NCBI RefSeq assembly: GCF_014851395.1
Contig: NW_024040041.1
Span: forward strand, 15,861,742-15,925,741
Direction of reading: 5' to 3'
DNA: 64,000 bases
Source of the DNA: Micropterus salmoides
Taxonomy: Eukaryota; Chordata; Actinopteri; Centrarchiformes; Centrarchidae
Positions 13,501 through 24,367 of this stretch are shown here, piece by piece. A program made the position numbers and the translations under genes. The notes beneath the pieces are model-generated. The model saw only the letters and a program-made list of their open reading frames with translations. It ran no database searches and was not told where the DNA came from. Each line of letters begins with the position of its first letter. Position 1 is the stretch's first letter.

Positions 13501-13769
13501 ATGGTGCATTCCACTTGTACTGGGAAGTCAGAATTTCTGAGTTCCCAGTCGGAAATTTCAACTGGAACAGCCCCTTAACTAGGATTTCCTACTCGGAAAG
13601 TTGTGACAACAACTCTACCCCCAACTTTGTGATCCAAGATGGCTGCTCCATGTATCAACAGTTAGTGGAGCGGTCATTCTGCCTGTAAGAATCCCTTCCT
13701 ACATGTTCGCCTCTCAATGAAAATGAATTACTAGGCGCGTAAATCGCTTCGCGTGTGAAAAGGCCTTAA
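13501..13769. mobile_element. TIR-element fragment related to family B, possibly mosaic
   Basis: The left end ATGGTGCATTCCACTTGTAC resembles the end of the element at 39389 (ATGGTGCATTCATGTGCTCC). The internal text TCCAAGATGGCTGC recalls similar fish elements. The right part (GCGTGTGAAAAGGCCTTA) looks like the end of another family, so this may be a composite or two juxtaposed fragments. Confidence 0.5.
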
Positions 13770-16295
13770 TTCATTTAATTCATGATATTCTCTCTTTCTC
13801 TGTCTTTAAAAATACTTTTTAAAACTCAATATAATGTTTAATGGCTGATACTTGCTTTACTGTTCATTTACAGTTATTATCAAAAAGCACAACCATTTCC
13901 CTAATCTTTACTTACACCATCATTTCTCATTGCCTCCACCATGTGGTAATTTAGAAAGCACGAACATTCAGTATTGTTCACTCAAGTGATCAAAGCTTTT
14001 GTTCATTATGTTAAAAGGTTTTGAGGTGAAGAACCACAAGCAACATTACTTATCACCAGTTTTCGTTGTAGTGTTTTGAATTTATCTCACCAGTGTGTAA
14101 AACTGTGTGTGTTTTTGAGGGATTGTGTGTCATGTTTGAGGGCAAAGTTTTGTTTTTCAGCAAGATTGAATGGTTTTGAGTGGAGAGCTTTATTTTGACT
14201 TGGAAATAGGATGTTTGGAGAATTGGATTAGAAGGTATGGATTTGTGTTTGGAGTTTTGAGAAAAAGAGGCATAATTTCAAGAAATGTATTTAAGCGATC
14301 GAGAAAAACTGTAAAGCAGCACTGTAGCTGCCTGTCAGAGAAAGTAAGACGGGGAAGAGTGTTTTCAGGCCTGCACGTGAGGGTCCCAGGCAGTCTTATT
14401 AGCGGGATGGTTGAAATTCCAGAGTCCTGAGTCAGTCGCGGTTTCTCCAGCTGTGGAGACATTTCCTGGTGATGTCCCAACAGGTTCACTTTGACAAGAG
14501 AGGCCCGATAATCTCAACTGCAGCATAAACAACTGACACAACTTCTGCTAAGACGCTATTGCATTTTTGACTAATTGCAGTCACGTGTCATTTTGCCACA
14601 CTTATAATCATGAGTTTAGAAGACAGCAGTGTATCTCTTACTTCCCTCTCCTTTACAACTCTAAACACACACTGGCTTTTCTCTCTCTGTCCACTTTATC
14701 CCAGCACTTCTCAAGGACACAAAACTCACATAGTAGTGTTCATTCACGATTACCGCCCTGCACCGCTGCCAGTAAATGCTACAGAGATGGCTTTATCTCT
14801 GCATGTTTTGACTTCCTGTCCCGCTGATCCATATGAGTGTGAAGCAGCGCTTGCCATCAATCCCATCCTCACACATTTAGACAGACAGGGAAATAAAGAG
14901 CTTCCTTTGAAAGCTTGAGAACACATTAAGCATGTTGACAAAATATTTTAGTCAGACAGTTACAGAACCAGTGGAATAAAGTGTACGTCTCATGACTCGA
15001 AATTACATGTGAGAAGCTGCACATCCAGTCATGACCAGGGTTTCTTTGTAATGTGTAAATATTATTTATTAAAGTGTTCAAAGCATTTCTGAGCTCTAAG
15101 TCAGGTAAATCCAGACTGAAAAGGTGTTTAGGTGTAGCTATTTTTTCTCAGCAACAGAGGAGTCTTTGTGGTGACGTGTCGGCTATAGATTATATGGATT
15201 AAGTGGTTGTGGGGAGAAGGTTTCATATGAATGTGTTCTTAGGAAGGACTTCAGTCTGTCTTCTTGGTTTCAGTTTTGCTGTAATCCTCCTAACTCAATC
15301 AAATTCTTCACTGTTTGTGTACATGGATATATGTGTTTGTGTGGATTTGTGTGTATGATTTTCCCTCTCCAGTCTTTCCCAACATGCCCTTGCATCTCTC
15401 CTCTCTCTCCCGTCTACAAATCAGTCTCTCCTGAGCATCCAGCCCAACAGAGACACCAAAAGATTCTTTAGTTGCTATAGTGTCCTTCCTCTCTCCCTCT
15501 ACATGAACACACACATGTGTATGCACACTTGGAAGTGGTGAATAGCAGGTGGCCACCCCCTATACCTTCCTCTACTCTCGACTCCCCAACCATCACCACC
15601 ATTGCCACATTTATCTCTGCTTGACAAGCTGAGTCCGGTTCATGTCACTTGAAAAGTAGCCAAATTCCTCACAATTACAGAAGCAAGTTCACTGTTATCT
15701 TACTAGACTCATGGATAGTATTATTGTTAAAATGTTTCTTTTTATCCAAAAATAGCAGAGCGATCCCCAAATGTTATAACACACTTGCCGATTTCACTCA
15801 TGTATCCAAATGTAACACACAACGTGCTGTGACTTGCTATAACTGAACTCTGGCCTGACTATCTTGTCCAGTGAAAACAAATCCAGACAAAACTAATCAG
15901 ATGTGAGATCAATCTTTATTTCTACCTCATAAGGCAGAACATGTTGGCCTAGAAATACCATAAACAACAACCATAGCTGCATTGCATATGTATTAGGCTT
16001 ATATGGGGCTACTTTGTAACACTGATGGTTTGTTCCCTATCCCCACCCCTCAGTAGCAAAATATCATGGGGACCCAGTGGCAGGTATGGGAGTGCCATGA
16101 TAGACTGCACTAGAAACCAAAGTACGTACGTCACCCCGAGAGGTGGGGGAGGGAGGGGAGGCCAAGGGCTCTCTGTTTGTTTATGGTTTGCTTCTGCAGA
16201 TAAGAGAAACTGCATGTTTAAAGGGCTGGGTGCTTGAAAGTCTGATATCTACAATGTACAAAACAAACTGGACAACTCCCACTATGCATCAGAAA

Positions 16296-16298
<3 letters not shown>
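13770..16298. other. No gene recognised
   Basis: The stretch 13980-14400 is T/G-rich with many TTTTGAG-type words and could be an unnamed old repeat. Around 14750-14900 the sequence is less AT-rich and complex, but no conserved protein is visible in any frame. Confidence 0.4.

Positions 16299-16379
<81 letters not shown>
16299..16379 (+). repeat. (TG)n microsatellite, 81 bp
   Basis: About 40 uninterrupted TG dinucleotides, the longest pure tract in the window. It generates spurious Cys-Val or Thr-His repeat open frames on both strands. Confidence 0.99.
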
Positions 16380-16381
<2 letters not shown>

Positions 16382-19300
16382 AGGATTGCAGGGAAGCATG
16401 TATGAGAAGGTAGACCAGACATGCAGTGTATCTATCAAGATACAAAATGCTACATGTAAGATTCCAACAAACATACATACTGTATATACTTTATACTACA
16501 CAACCTTTGTCCTAGTTCTGTTTGACTTAGCACAAGACAGTCTGCAGCAGCAGCGTGTACTAGTGCAGCGCAAGAATATATTTGAATGAATGTAAACTGT
16601 TTCTTGTCTGCCTACCAGCAACAGCTCATGTGTTCCAAATGGGTGTGGGAGCAACTGTTTAAAGCAACTGTGTCAGCGCCCTTGATACTCCCTTATTGAG
16701 CTTAAGCAACTGTGAGACCAGCAAACAAATGCTGGCTTTCTCGTTAATGTGTGCTGGAGGCAAGACGTACATACATACTTGTTGCACACCTCTAAATGGA
16801 CATGATGTCTCAAATAAGGATTCGGTGCAGGCAGAAAAACAAAACACAAATAGATTGTTCTATGTCAGACTGAGATCATTTACTTTCCCCTGTGAGATGC
16901 AGATAGCGTGTGGTGAAGTAATGCTCAGAGGAAAGCACAGTTCCCTACAGCTTATCATTGCTCAATCAGCTCCAGTTTGCTTCCAGAAATAGATGAGGTG
17001 ACGGGTTGGACTAAGGCAAGGGAATGAAAAGCTATTAACTGTTTTTTTGCTGAGGAGGGTGACATTACCATAAGGCCTTGTCAGTTGGCAGGGACCACAA
17101 GCTGAGCTGAGCTCCACCTGCTTTTATGACAGGCAACGGGGGAGGGGTGGGGGGGATGCGGGGGGCTGAGGGGAGTGTTTGGCACCGGATTAGCATCAAT
17201 AGTGGCGCTGGCAATGTTTCACTCTCACTCTCTCTGTCCTATGCCTTTCCCATTCCCTCTTCTTTTCATCAAGCTTCTGTCTCGCTTTGTTCTTCTGTGT
17301 TCTTCTGAGCCACTCTCAGCCTCGTCTTACTCTGATTTTCTTCTCACTGGTATTCTTAGCGCCATATTTCAATGGCATTGACATCCTCTGTATCACACTC
17401 CCTCACTCTCTCTCTTTTGTCAGTCTTTCCTCCACTGTCCTTCAGTCTTGCCCGGGGATGTAGACAGGGGTTGGGAAGTAGCACAACATATGATTTCATT
17501 TCTGTTATTACTCCCAAAAACAAGATATTTCACAAGAGCTGCACTCAAATGATTATATACGTAAAAGGGGTAACATGTATAAAATAAAAACAATTTTACT
17601 ACAAACGTGTATGCAGCTCGTGGACAAGGGGCGAGGGAGTGTGTGTGTGAGAAGAAATGTCTTCAAGGCAAGTTGGCGGCGCCTTCTTTGACAAATGCTT
17701 AAAAGGGTCAATAGTTCAGTTTATCATTTTAAAAACTAAATTTGACAAATATTTTTTAGCAAATACAAAGCCTGTGTATGAGCAGCAAAAATTCTGACTC
17801 CATGTTCAATCTGAGGAGACATCTCCAGCTTATTTCAATGAATACAGTGATGGCATCTGTTCACTGACAATTCAAAAAATATATTTATTTATATCAGACA
17901 TAGCAAATAAGAACACGTTACAAATGTATTCCAATACCTTTTTGCTACTTTAAAATCATATAATGCCTATCTTTGTGTACGTTATAATGATGTACTCTGA
18001 GTGAATGGCCTTTAACAGTGAACAATTCATTATGTGCCTGTTTCATAAACACAAACCTGGCTATTACCTTTATTCTAGTGATCAAATGTAGTCAGGTTAC
18101 ATTACTATGACAAAATACTAAATGATAATCAGTAATACAGACTATATTCTAAACTTAACCTTCCCAATCATGAAGGTGTTGTTCTATCTGGTTATTAGTA
18201 GAAATAAAGTTTGACAATAATTTCAGGTTGATATAAATCACAGTAACATACCAAGTAGTATAATAATCTCATTTAAATGAGTAGTGATAGTGATGCCCTT
18301 TAATAGTCACTGGCGGTTATAGTTGATGTCCATGACTCCTCTCTCATGCTAGCTTGCAGGGGCACAGTCCTGAGCCGTGATGTACAGAAAATCCTCGGCA
18401 AAAATAGCAAACTATATATATAAAAAGAATCCATCAAAGCTTTTTTTTCTGAGACGAACTGGTTCCACACCAGGTGATTATCCATGCACACAAACACAGC
18501 GTCACAGACCAAGATAAACAAACGCACTCCCACCAGCCTCTGCAACACTCACAGTATCAGCGACTAAATCCACACACACACAGACTGAACTTTACACAGC
18601 CTATCAAGCCCAAGTGTATCAGGAGACGCGCAAACTGACAAGTGATGATGAGCCAGCCCCAGAGGGACCATGATATGCCAGTAGGGTCAGGGGGGATTTT
18701 AGTCAGCTAATGCTGGCAGTCCAACAACCTCTCATCACTAGCAACAGCAGTAACACCACAGAGGTCCCAACTTCAACACTGCAAACCCAGGCTCTGGTCA
18801 CTAAGAAAGTGCAGTTTTACTCTAATGCAACTGAGTGAGGTTTTTGCTGAAATCATACGCTGATTGTCACAAAAGCTACGATTTAACTTCAGCTTTAATA
18901 TTCTGACTCGGATTCTCCACCACAACAATTCTACCGGTGGGAATATTCAATTTGCCATGTTGCTGTTAAATAATGAAGCTAATGATCCTAATCATCACCT
19001 TGAAAACACTCAATGAAATTATAATGAATTATGAATCATCATCAACAATGTAAGCAGCTAAAAATCCAAAGTATTTAGTGTAAAACATATGTGTAGGTTG
19101 TTTAAGGTTGTTTATCTGAAGCACGAAAGTCACAATAAATGATTTACACAGTAAACAGTGCAGGCCTGATTTCAGTCCAGCCATTGTACTTTTTTCTAGT
19201 CCCATTATACTAAAATACTATCTTAGGATGTACGTGCTTGGATCTCATTCTACCCACCTAAAAAAAAATCTGGCAGTTATCCATTAACCGGTCACATGTG

Positions 19301-20329
19301 AGGACACTGGGTGAAATGTAACTGACCAGCTTAGCACTCTCGGGCTACACTCTCCTGAACAGGCTTTAGTGTTGTTTTTCCAGTATTGCACGATGTATAT
19401 TATTATTACAGTTAATAAGTGACTCTGCTAGCTCCCTGGAAGGGAGTTTTCAATCTGGTCTCCTATCAACAAGGAGGTCAAAGTGCGGAAGAATAGCACC
19501 CTGGAGCTGACAGGGTGTCAACATCTTGCATAAAGCGCTTCAGTAGATGCTTTGCTGTGATTTTCACCTTAGAGGACGTCTGCCTAACCTGTCACCCACA
19601 CCGTCTGATGCACTGCTGATGCAGAGAGTTACTAAAACCACTTCTGTTTCCTCCCATACCCCAGTAAACATGATGGCATCTTACAGGTATAGTATCAGAT
19701 CTGTATTTTCATCAGGTTCTTACATAAATTCTTCTATCGTGCAAGGTTTCCGCTTGTCCGGTGTGTGTGAGTTTAAGCCTAATGTGTTTGGTGGTTTAGC
19801 AGCCTGTTAGCGAACAGCCTTGTTGTGCATATGAGGCCAGGCTTTAGTTCAGGAGGTTATCAGGACACAATCACACTCCCAGTATCCATGTGTAATGACA
19901 CTCGGCCCAACTGTTAGCCAACACAGCCTGCATGTTTGAACAAACATTGCTTGTGGGCTAATAGTGTTACAGGCAGAGGATATAAAATGTGTTGAGGTAT
20001 ATATATATATATATATATATATGAATCGTATGTGGAATTTGTTCCAGATATAATTCACTTACGTAACAAACAAAACCTGCAGTCTCCCAGCAGAAAGCAT
20101 AATTCATTTTTTGAACAAACCCATTGTGAGTGAACTGTCAAAACTGTTTGCTGAGGACATACCAGTGCACCAAACGGGTGATCTAAAAATGGATGTGGGC
20201 GTACCCAAGAAAAACCTGATTCTTCTCACTTCAGGACAGATTTGTCCAGACATGTTAGAAAACCCTCAAATACTGTCTTTTAAAAAATACCTGTATCAAC
20301 AAGCTCAACCACAAAAACCAATGACAAAC
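16380..20329. other. Region 3' of tob1; no gene recognised
   Basis: Contains a G-rich patch near 17137-17185, a pyrimidine-rich stretch at 17220-17450, and an (AT)n microsatellite at 19998-20022. No exon-like conserved reading frame or recognisable transposon was found. Confidence 0.5.
19998..20022. repeat. (AT)n microsatellite
   Basis: Uninterrupted TA dinucleotides, about 25 bp, just beyond the predicted tob1 3' end. Confidence 0.95.
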
Positions 20330-20362
20330 TGAACAGGTGCAATTATTTTCAAGCTTTTTAAT
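20330..20362 (-). terminator. tob1: tob1 polyadenylation region (ATTAAA)
   Basis: The minus strand carries ATTAAA (plus-strand TTTAAT at 20357-20362), the commonest variant of the poly(A) hexamer. It is followed downstream by a U/GU-rich stretch (transcript TTTGTCATTGGTTTTTGTGG). Cleavage would fall around 20335-20345. A non-canonical hexamer often accompanies alternative polyadenylation, but no better signal is visible upstream. Confidence 0.5.
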
Positions 20363-21254
20363 ACAAACTTAATAAACTATCAGTCCCTCTTAACATGTAA
20401 GACACCGACTCCAAATACTTTGTTATACCGTTTGTTTTTATCAAGTATTGCACAATGTAGGTACAAAATTAATATACGATTACATTTTGTCCATAATATA
20501 GCAAAAATCTTTAAACTCTTAACAGAAAATACAACTCTTATGTTTTTCAAAAAAGCAAATATTCTTTAAATCCCACCACTATGGAATATTCTGTACACAA
20601 TCTTTAGAATAGTCAATGTTTTTTTTTTTTTAAGATGGATTCATTTTATAATCTCAATAAAAAAAGAAAACATAAAGTTGCTGCAGCCATCACAGATCAC
20701 TGGAGTAGTAAAAAGATATAAATGCAATACCATGTTGTAGAAACAATAGATACTCTGATATTTTACAAACTCTGTACTAAATTAAATTATACAATTAGAA
20801 AAAAGACCAGGAAATCCCACTTATTTATGCCAATTTCTTGAAAAATTGGCTGTGTCCAGTTATGTTTAAATACTGAAGGAGGCCATGACTTGTGGTGGTG
20901 TTTTTTTTGTCTTTTTTTATATATCTTAAAACAGTCACATAAAAAAAAAAATTGTGCTTGGTTGGCAAAAGAAATAACAATGATGCATGTTGAAGTTTAG
21001 TTAACCAAGCTTGGACATCTTGTACTAAAAAAGGTATAACTCAAGGGGGCAATGTAATTCACCCTCGGGCTCATGCTCTTTGACTCGTTACATAGATCTT
21101 ACAGCTGACAAGTCACTTTTTCCTTTTATCCTTGACATTCTGTTCTTGTTTTTTTCATTTTTCAAAATGTGCATTTGTGTTTGTTTCCCCCCCATCACAT
21201 TATCTCTGGTCGTTTCTGTGTGAAGTAGTAGCTTAAGTAGTACCTTTACGTGTA
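20338..21254 (-). other. tob1: tob1 3' UTR, predicted
   Basis: The sequence after the tob1 stop is AT-rich with U-tracts on the transcript strand. It runs to the first plausible polyadenylation signal about 0.9 kb downstream. Vertebrate TOB1 3' UTRs are of similar size. No canonical AATAAA on the minus strand was seen in this interval. The exact 3' end is inferred. Confidence 0.55.
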
Positions 21255-22274
21255 CTAGTTGGCCATAACTGGCTGGAATTGCTGGTTAGAATACTGCATG
21301 TTGTTCAAGCTGAAATTCAAGCCATCCATAAGGGACTTGTCGTTAAGGCCACCGTAGGCCGCAAACATGTCGAAGGCATTGCTGTACTGCAGCGGGCTGA
21401 GGCTGAGTGAGCTGTCCCCAGGGAAGAGAGCACTTTGGCTGCCCTGGCCCTGAAGGCTGGGGAACACAAACTCCTTGGCATTGGGGGACAGGGCTGAGGG
21501 CTTCTGGTGCTGCTGCTGCACGCCGAGGCCCAACCCGTACAGAGAGTGCATGGAGGTGGAGATGGCTTTCTGTTTCAGGAGACTGTTCACATTCAGGCCC
21601 AGGTTGGTGGGAGAGGTACGTGCCACCTTGTTCCCAGCACTGTTGCCGCCATTGTTGTTGCGTCCGCTGCTCTTCATTTTAGTGGAGCCAAACTTGGTGG
21701 CGGCGAAAGTGGCTGTTGTGAAGGTTAAAGGCTGCGTGGAACGGGGCATAAAGGTGGGGCTGACGGCTGCTGAGTGGCCGAAAGGAGGAGAGGGTGAGCT
21801 GGAGCCCGGAGAGGCCCCATTCACAGGCTCACTGATGGGCATGAAGACCTGTGCGTCAGGATTGAAACTGTTCTTGATCTCCTTGTCCAGATCAAGCCCC
21901 CCAGTGCTAGCTCCACTTTCATTGCTGTCGTCGACGTACAATACTTTGACCGGCCCCTTCTCCCCGATCTGATAGGACACCTCAAAGGGGTCAATCCACA
22001 CGCTGAGGTCCTGGGGCAGGTTGTTGCGGACATCCTCAATGTCCAGCCCACTCTCTTTGGCTGCCTTCTCCACCACGGGGTCCACCTTCTCCCCAACGTG
22101 GATACATCTGAATCCTGAGCCCTTGTATGGCTTGTCTGGGTACCAGTGCCCCTCATATTTCTGCTTTAGCTGCCTCTCCAGCTCCTCGCCGAAAATGTTG
22201 ACCCTCCGCCTTGGCAGCTTGTTATACAGGTACGAGATGATGAAGTTGAGAGCTACTTGGATTTCAAGCTGCAT
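21255..22274 (-). CDS. tob1: Tob1, BTG/Tob-family antiproliferative adaptor
   Basis: A single-exon 339-codon reading frame starts MQLEIQVALNFIISYLYNKL and ends QPVMAN before a TAG. Residues 1-117 form the BTG/Tob (APRO) domain, including basic PRRR at 21-24, GHWYPDKPYKGSGFRC (box A region) and LPQDLSVWIDPFEVSYQIGE (box B region). Trp93 corresponds to the residue used for CNOT7/CNOT8 (Caf1) deadenylase binding. Two PAM2 motifs for the PABPC1 MLLE domain are visible at about 127-148 (core SFNPDAQVFMP) and 259-276 (core LSPNAKEFVFP). Ser-Pro sites at 155, 160, 162 and 172 lie where ERK phosphorylates human TOB1. A second basic patch lies around 195-219. Family knowledge: Tob1 links CCR4-NOT to poly(A)-binding protein, promotes deadenylation and restrains proliferation. 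Its length is close to human TOB1 (345 residues as I recall), but the long Gln/Pro tract of mammals is reduced to QQQHQK at 253-258. The start is fixed by family conservation, and there is no ATG upstream in the same exon. I cannot tell whether this is the tob1a or tob1b ohnolog. Confidence 0.98.
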   Translation of the reverse strand: MQLEIQVALNFIISYLYNKLPRRRVNIFGEELERQLKQKYEGHWYPDKPYKGSGFRCIHVGEKVDPVVEKAAKESGLDIEDVRNNLPQDLSVWIDPFEVSYQIGEKGPVKVLYVDDSNESGASTGGLDLDKEIKNSFNPDAQVFMPISEPVNGASPGSSSPSPPFGHSAAVSPTFMPRSTQPLTFTTATFAATKFGSTKMKSSGRNNNGGNSAGNKVARTSPTNLGLNVNSLLKQKAISTSMHSLYGLGLGVQQQHQKPSALSPNAKEFVFPSLQGQGSQSALFPGDSSLSLSPLQYSNAFDMFAAYGGLNDKSLMDGLNFSLNNMQYSNQQFQPVMAN

Positions 22275-22489
22275 AGCTAACTGCCGACGTTTACCAGGTG
22301 CGTGAAGATTAGGTGTGTCTGACCTTGAATGTGTCCACTGGGTCTGCTTTGTTTATCCGTGGTTGGCAACACAAATGCACTCCTAGGCAGGATGGCGAAC
22401 GCAACCAGAACGTGGATAAAACAGGTTCAAAAGCAAAAGTGCTGGTTTTGTAGAAGTGGCGTCCTTCCACAGGGTGTGATAATGTTTTC

Positions 22490-23952
22490 CTGCAACAAGA
22501 AAAAGAAACAACACGTTTTAATAATTAATTTCAACATGTTTAGATACATTCATGTGAAAAAGTGAATGTTTAAGAATACCAAGTTGAATATTCAGACTAT
22601 AACAGACTGTTGAGCTCATTTGCCCTTTTTACCCACTTGAGACCATAACTGCAGACTTTATAATTCGAGGGCAAGTGTCCTTTATTATTAACGGTCTGTT
22701 AACCAGTGCATGTTACAGGTTTGACTGCTGTGAGCTCATAAATTGACTGTCACACAGCAACAACAACCAAAGCAGAATTCCACAGCTACAATAAGGTAAC
22801 AGAAAATGTGCTGTTATTGCAGAAATGTTAATAGAGCCCACTGATCTGGGATCTATATGCTACTTATTGTTCATCTGGCAATTCATTGTGCATATGGTTT
22901 TTATCTAAACGTACAAATAGCGGGTACTGAGCACATTAACCTCGCACTAGGACTCGGGAATCCTGTTACATAATAGGTTATACTGGATAGCCTCCATACA
23001 GCCGGAGACAGGAAAACTAATGCGGGGGTTGTTGCATTTAATCAATGAAAGGGGTAAAAGCAACTTGGTAAATGCCTTGTCAACAATGCCTGGTGGAGGA
23101 TAAGTTGGCAAGGAAATGATTCAAAGTGGATTTCAAAACTTTAAATCTCTGTGTCATTGTGGCTGGTTTGATAAAGCACGGCTTCCTACATTAAAAACAA
23201 TGTGGAAATAAGACAACATACTATTGCTACACCCATATGTTTGGCAACTTTGACACAGGGAAGGCGAAACATATTTACATAACTTGCAAATGTCACAAGC
23301 TATAAAACCAAATCCAAACCAAGTAAGTTGTGCTATGTAGAATAATCCCAATGACAAGAGCTGGACTGAGGGATGCAGGCAGTGAACTTGTCCAGGCTGT
23401 TTATATACGCCTTAAAGTTGATTAACAAATTCAACCTATGGAGGAAAACCATTAGCGTCTCCGTCATAAAACTGGCCTCGAAAACTGTAGTCTGGAAGAA
23501 ATTCCTCACCGTTGCGAAATGGCTACAGGTCTTGATTCATCTGATCAGTTTAATATTGTTACAGAATATGCAGGACTATAACGGTTACAACAGCCTATAC
23601 TGACACCGATGAAACAAAGCTGCACTCACGTAAGAAATGAATAAGTTCAGGAGCACGTCAGACGCATTTCAAATTTCTGAGGGAATATTGTTGTCTTCTT
23701 TTAAACTGAGATGAGAATAATAAAGGGCATACAACACAATTCCAACTCACGCGCGCGCTTGCACGCACGCTCACTCTCACTCTTACACACACAGACACAC
23801 ACACACACACACCCCTCCCTAACTTCGTGGACTGACGCAGCAAATCAGCTTAGTAAGTCTGAATAGAGCCACAGTACGACAGCCAGCAAAATAAATACAT
23901 TAACATAAGATACACCACAAGCAACAGACACGAGTCAGCTGGAAATACTTAC
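22490..23952 (-). other. tob1: tob1 intron 1, predicted
   Basis: On the minus strand this interval begins GTAAGTATTT and ends in a pyrimidine-rich TTTCTTTTTCTTGTTGCAG, giving a canonical GT-AG intron of 1,463 bp. It places exon 2 (22489 downward) about 215 nt before the tob1 ATG. Inside it I see a CA-rich stretch at 23785-23812 and otherwise AT-rich unique sequence. No second coding exon or recognisable repeat is evident. Confidence 0.7.
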
Positions 23953-23975
23953 TTTTTTGTAAAAAATAAAGATTC

Positions 23976-23996
23976 TCAGTAGCTCTGAAGTACCAT
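23976..23996 (-). other. Upstream ORF 4 in tob1 leader (6 codons)
   Basis: ATG to TGA, encoding MVLQSY, ending about 23 nt before the predicted splice donor. No further ATG occurs between the exon 2 acceptor and the tob1 start. Confidence 0.4.
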
Positions 23997-24035
23997 TAGT
24001 TAGTGCAAATAGGAAAAAAAGTAGAAATACTTTCT

Positions 24036-24059
24036 TCACATATAATATATTATCAACAT
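24036..24059 (-). other. Upstream ORF 3 with embedded start-stop (ATG-TGA)
   Basis: ATG to TGA, encoding MLIIYYM. The last codon before the stop is itself ATG, so ATGTGA at 24036-24041 also forms a minimal start-stop element, a class known to stall scanning ribosomes. It overlaps the last base of upstream ORF 2. Confidence 0.4.
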
Positions 24060-24082
24060 TACAAAAAAGTATTCCAGTACAT
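24059..24082 (-). other. Upstream ORF 2 in tob1 leader (7 codons)
   Basis: ATG to TAA, encoding MYWNTFL. It lies inside predicted exon 1 and ends before the donor site. Confidence 0.4.
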
Positions 24083-24133
24083 GTATATTTCGGAGGATTG
24101 GCGTTTAGGTTTGCTTCGGTTTCTGTTTTTTTT

Positions 24134-24184
24134 TTAGCGTTTTTTTCTTCTTTCAGCAGGCTCGCAGAGTAGCTCCCGCCTCAT
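24134..24184 (-). other. Upstream ORF 1 in tob1 leader (16 codons)
   Basis: ATG to TAA, encoding MRRELLCEPAERRKKR. The ATG would lie only about 20 nt from the inferred cap site, so it may be skipped. It does not overlap the tob1 frame. Confidence 0.4.
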
Positions 24185-24229
24185 CGGGAGTTTTGCAACT
24201 TCGTCCCCCTCCTGCCACAGCGTTGCCTT

Positions 24230-24237
24230 TATTTATA
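24230..24237 (-). promoter_or_regulatory. tob1: tob1 TATA box
   Basis: The minus strand reads TATAAATA inside GCTATAAATAAAGG, a consensus TATA element, 278 bp upstream of the inferred exon 1 donor. CCAAT and GC boxes lie at the expected distances upstream, which makes this the best core promoter candidate. Confidence 0.7.
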
Positions 24238-24308
24238 GCTTTCCTCCGCCATGGGCACGAGGTAGGCGGTGATGCGGTTTCAGAGGTCAAAACAATATGA
24301 GCGGCCGC

Positions 24309-24367
24309 GATTGGTCCAAAGTGCCAGTCCCGCCCTCGGAGTCGTGCCTGAGCCGTGCGCTCATTGG
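24309..24367 (-). promoter_or_regulatory. tob1: tob1 proximal promoter: two CCAAT boxes and a GC box
   Basis: On the tob1 strand CCAAT occurs at 24310-24314 (context GGACCAATCG) and at 24363-24367 (context CAGCCAATGA), 53 bp apart. An Sp1-type GC box (GGGCGG) lies between them at about 24330-24335. They are 73 and 126 bp upstream of the TATA box. NF-Y sites in such pairs are typical of inducible or growth-regulated vertebrate promoters. A third ATTGG/CCAAT lies far upstream near 24995 and may be incidental. Confidence 0.6.

Larger units (their letters stand above)
23953..24205 (-). other. tob1: tob1 exon 1 (non-coding 5' UTR), predicted
   Basis: The right boundary is estimated as about 25-30 nt downstream of the TATA box on the minus strand. 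The left boundary is the last base before a consensus splice donor, GTAAGT (complement of 23947-23952). Known TOB1 genes share this layout of an untranslated first exon and a single coding exon. The exon holds at least four short ATG-initiated reading frames, described separately. The transcription start is an inference and could shift by tens of bases. Confidence 0.65.

Noticed and set aside
16143..16589. 148-codon open frame rich in Cys-Val, and minus-strand His-Thr frames
   Set aside because: Produced by the (TG)n microsatellite; no protein meaning.
20111..20332. 73-codon plus-strand open frame next to the tob1 3' end
   Set aside because: No recognisable family, and it lies beyond the predicted 3' end on the other strand; chance frame most likely.
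20371..20376. AATAAA on the plus strand
   Set aside because: Wrong strand for tob1, and no plus-strand gene precedes it.
21407..22305. Plus-strand and alternate-frame open reading frames across the tob1 coding exon, up to 165 codons
   Set aside because: They are antisense or out-of-frame shadows of a GC-richer conserved coding exon; none resembles a known protein.
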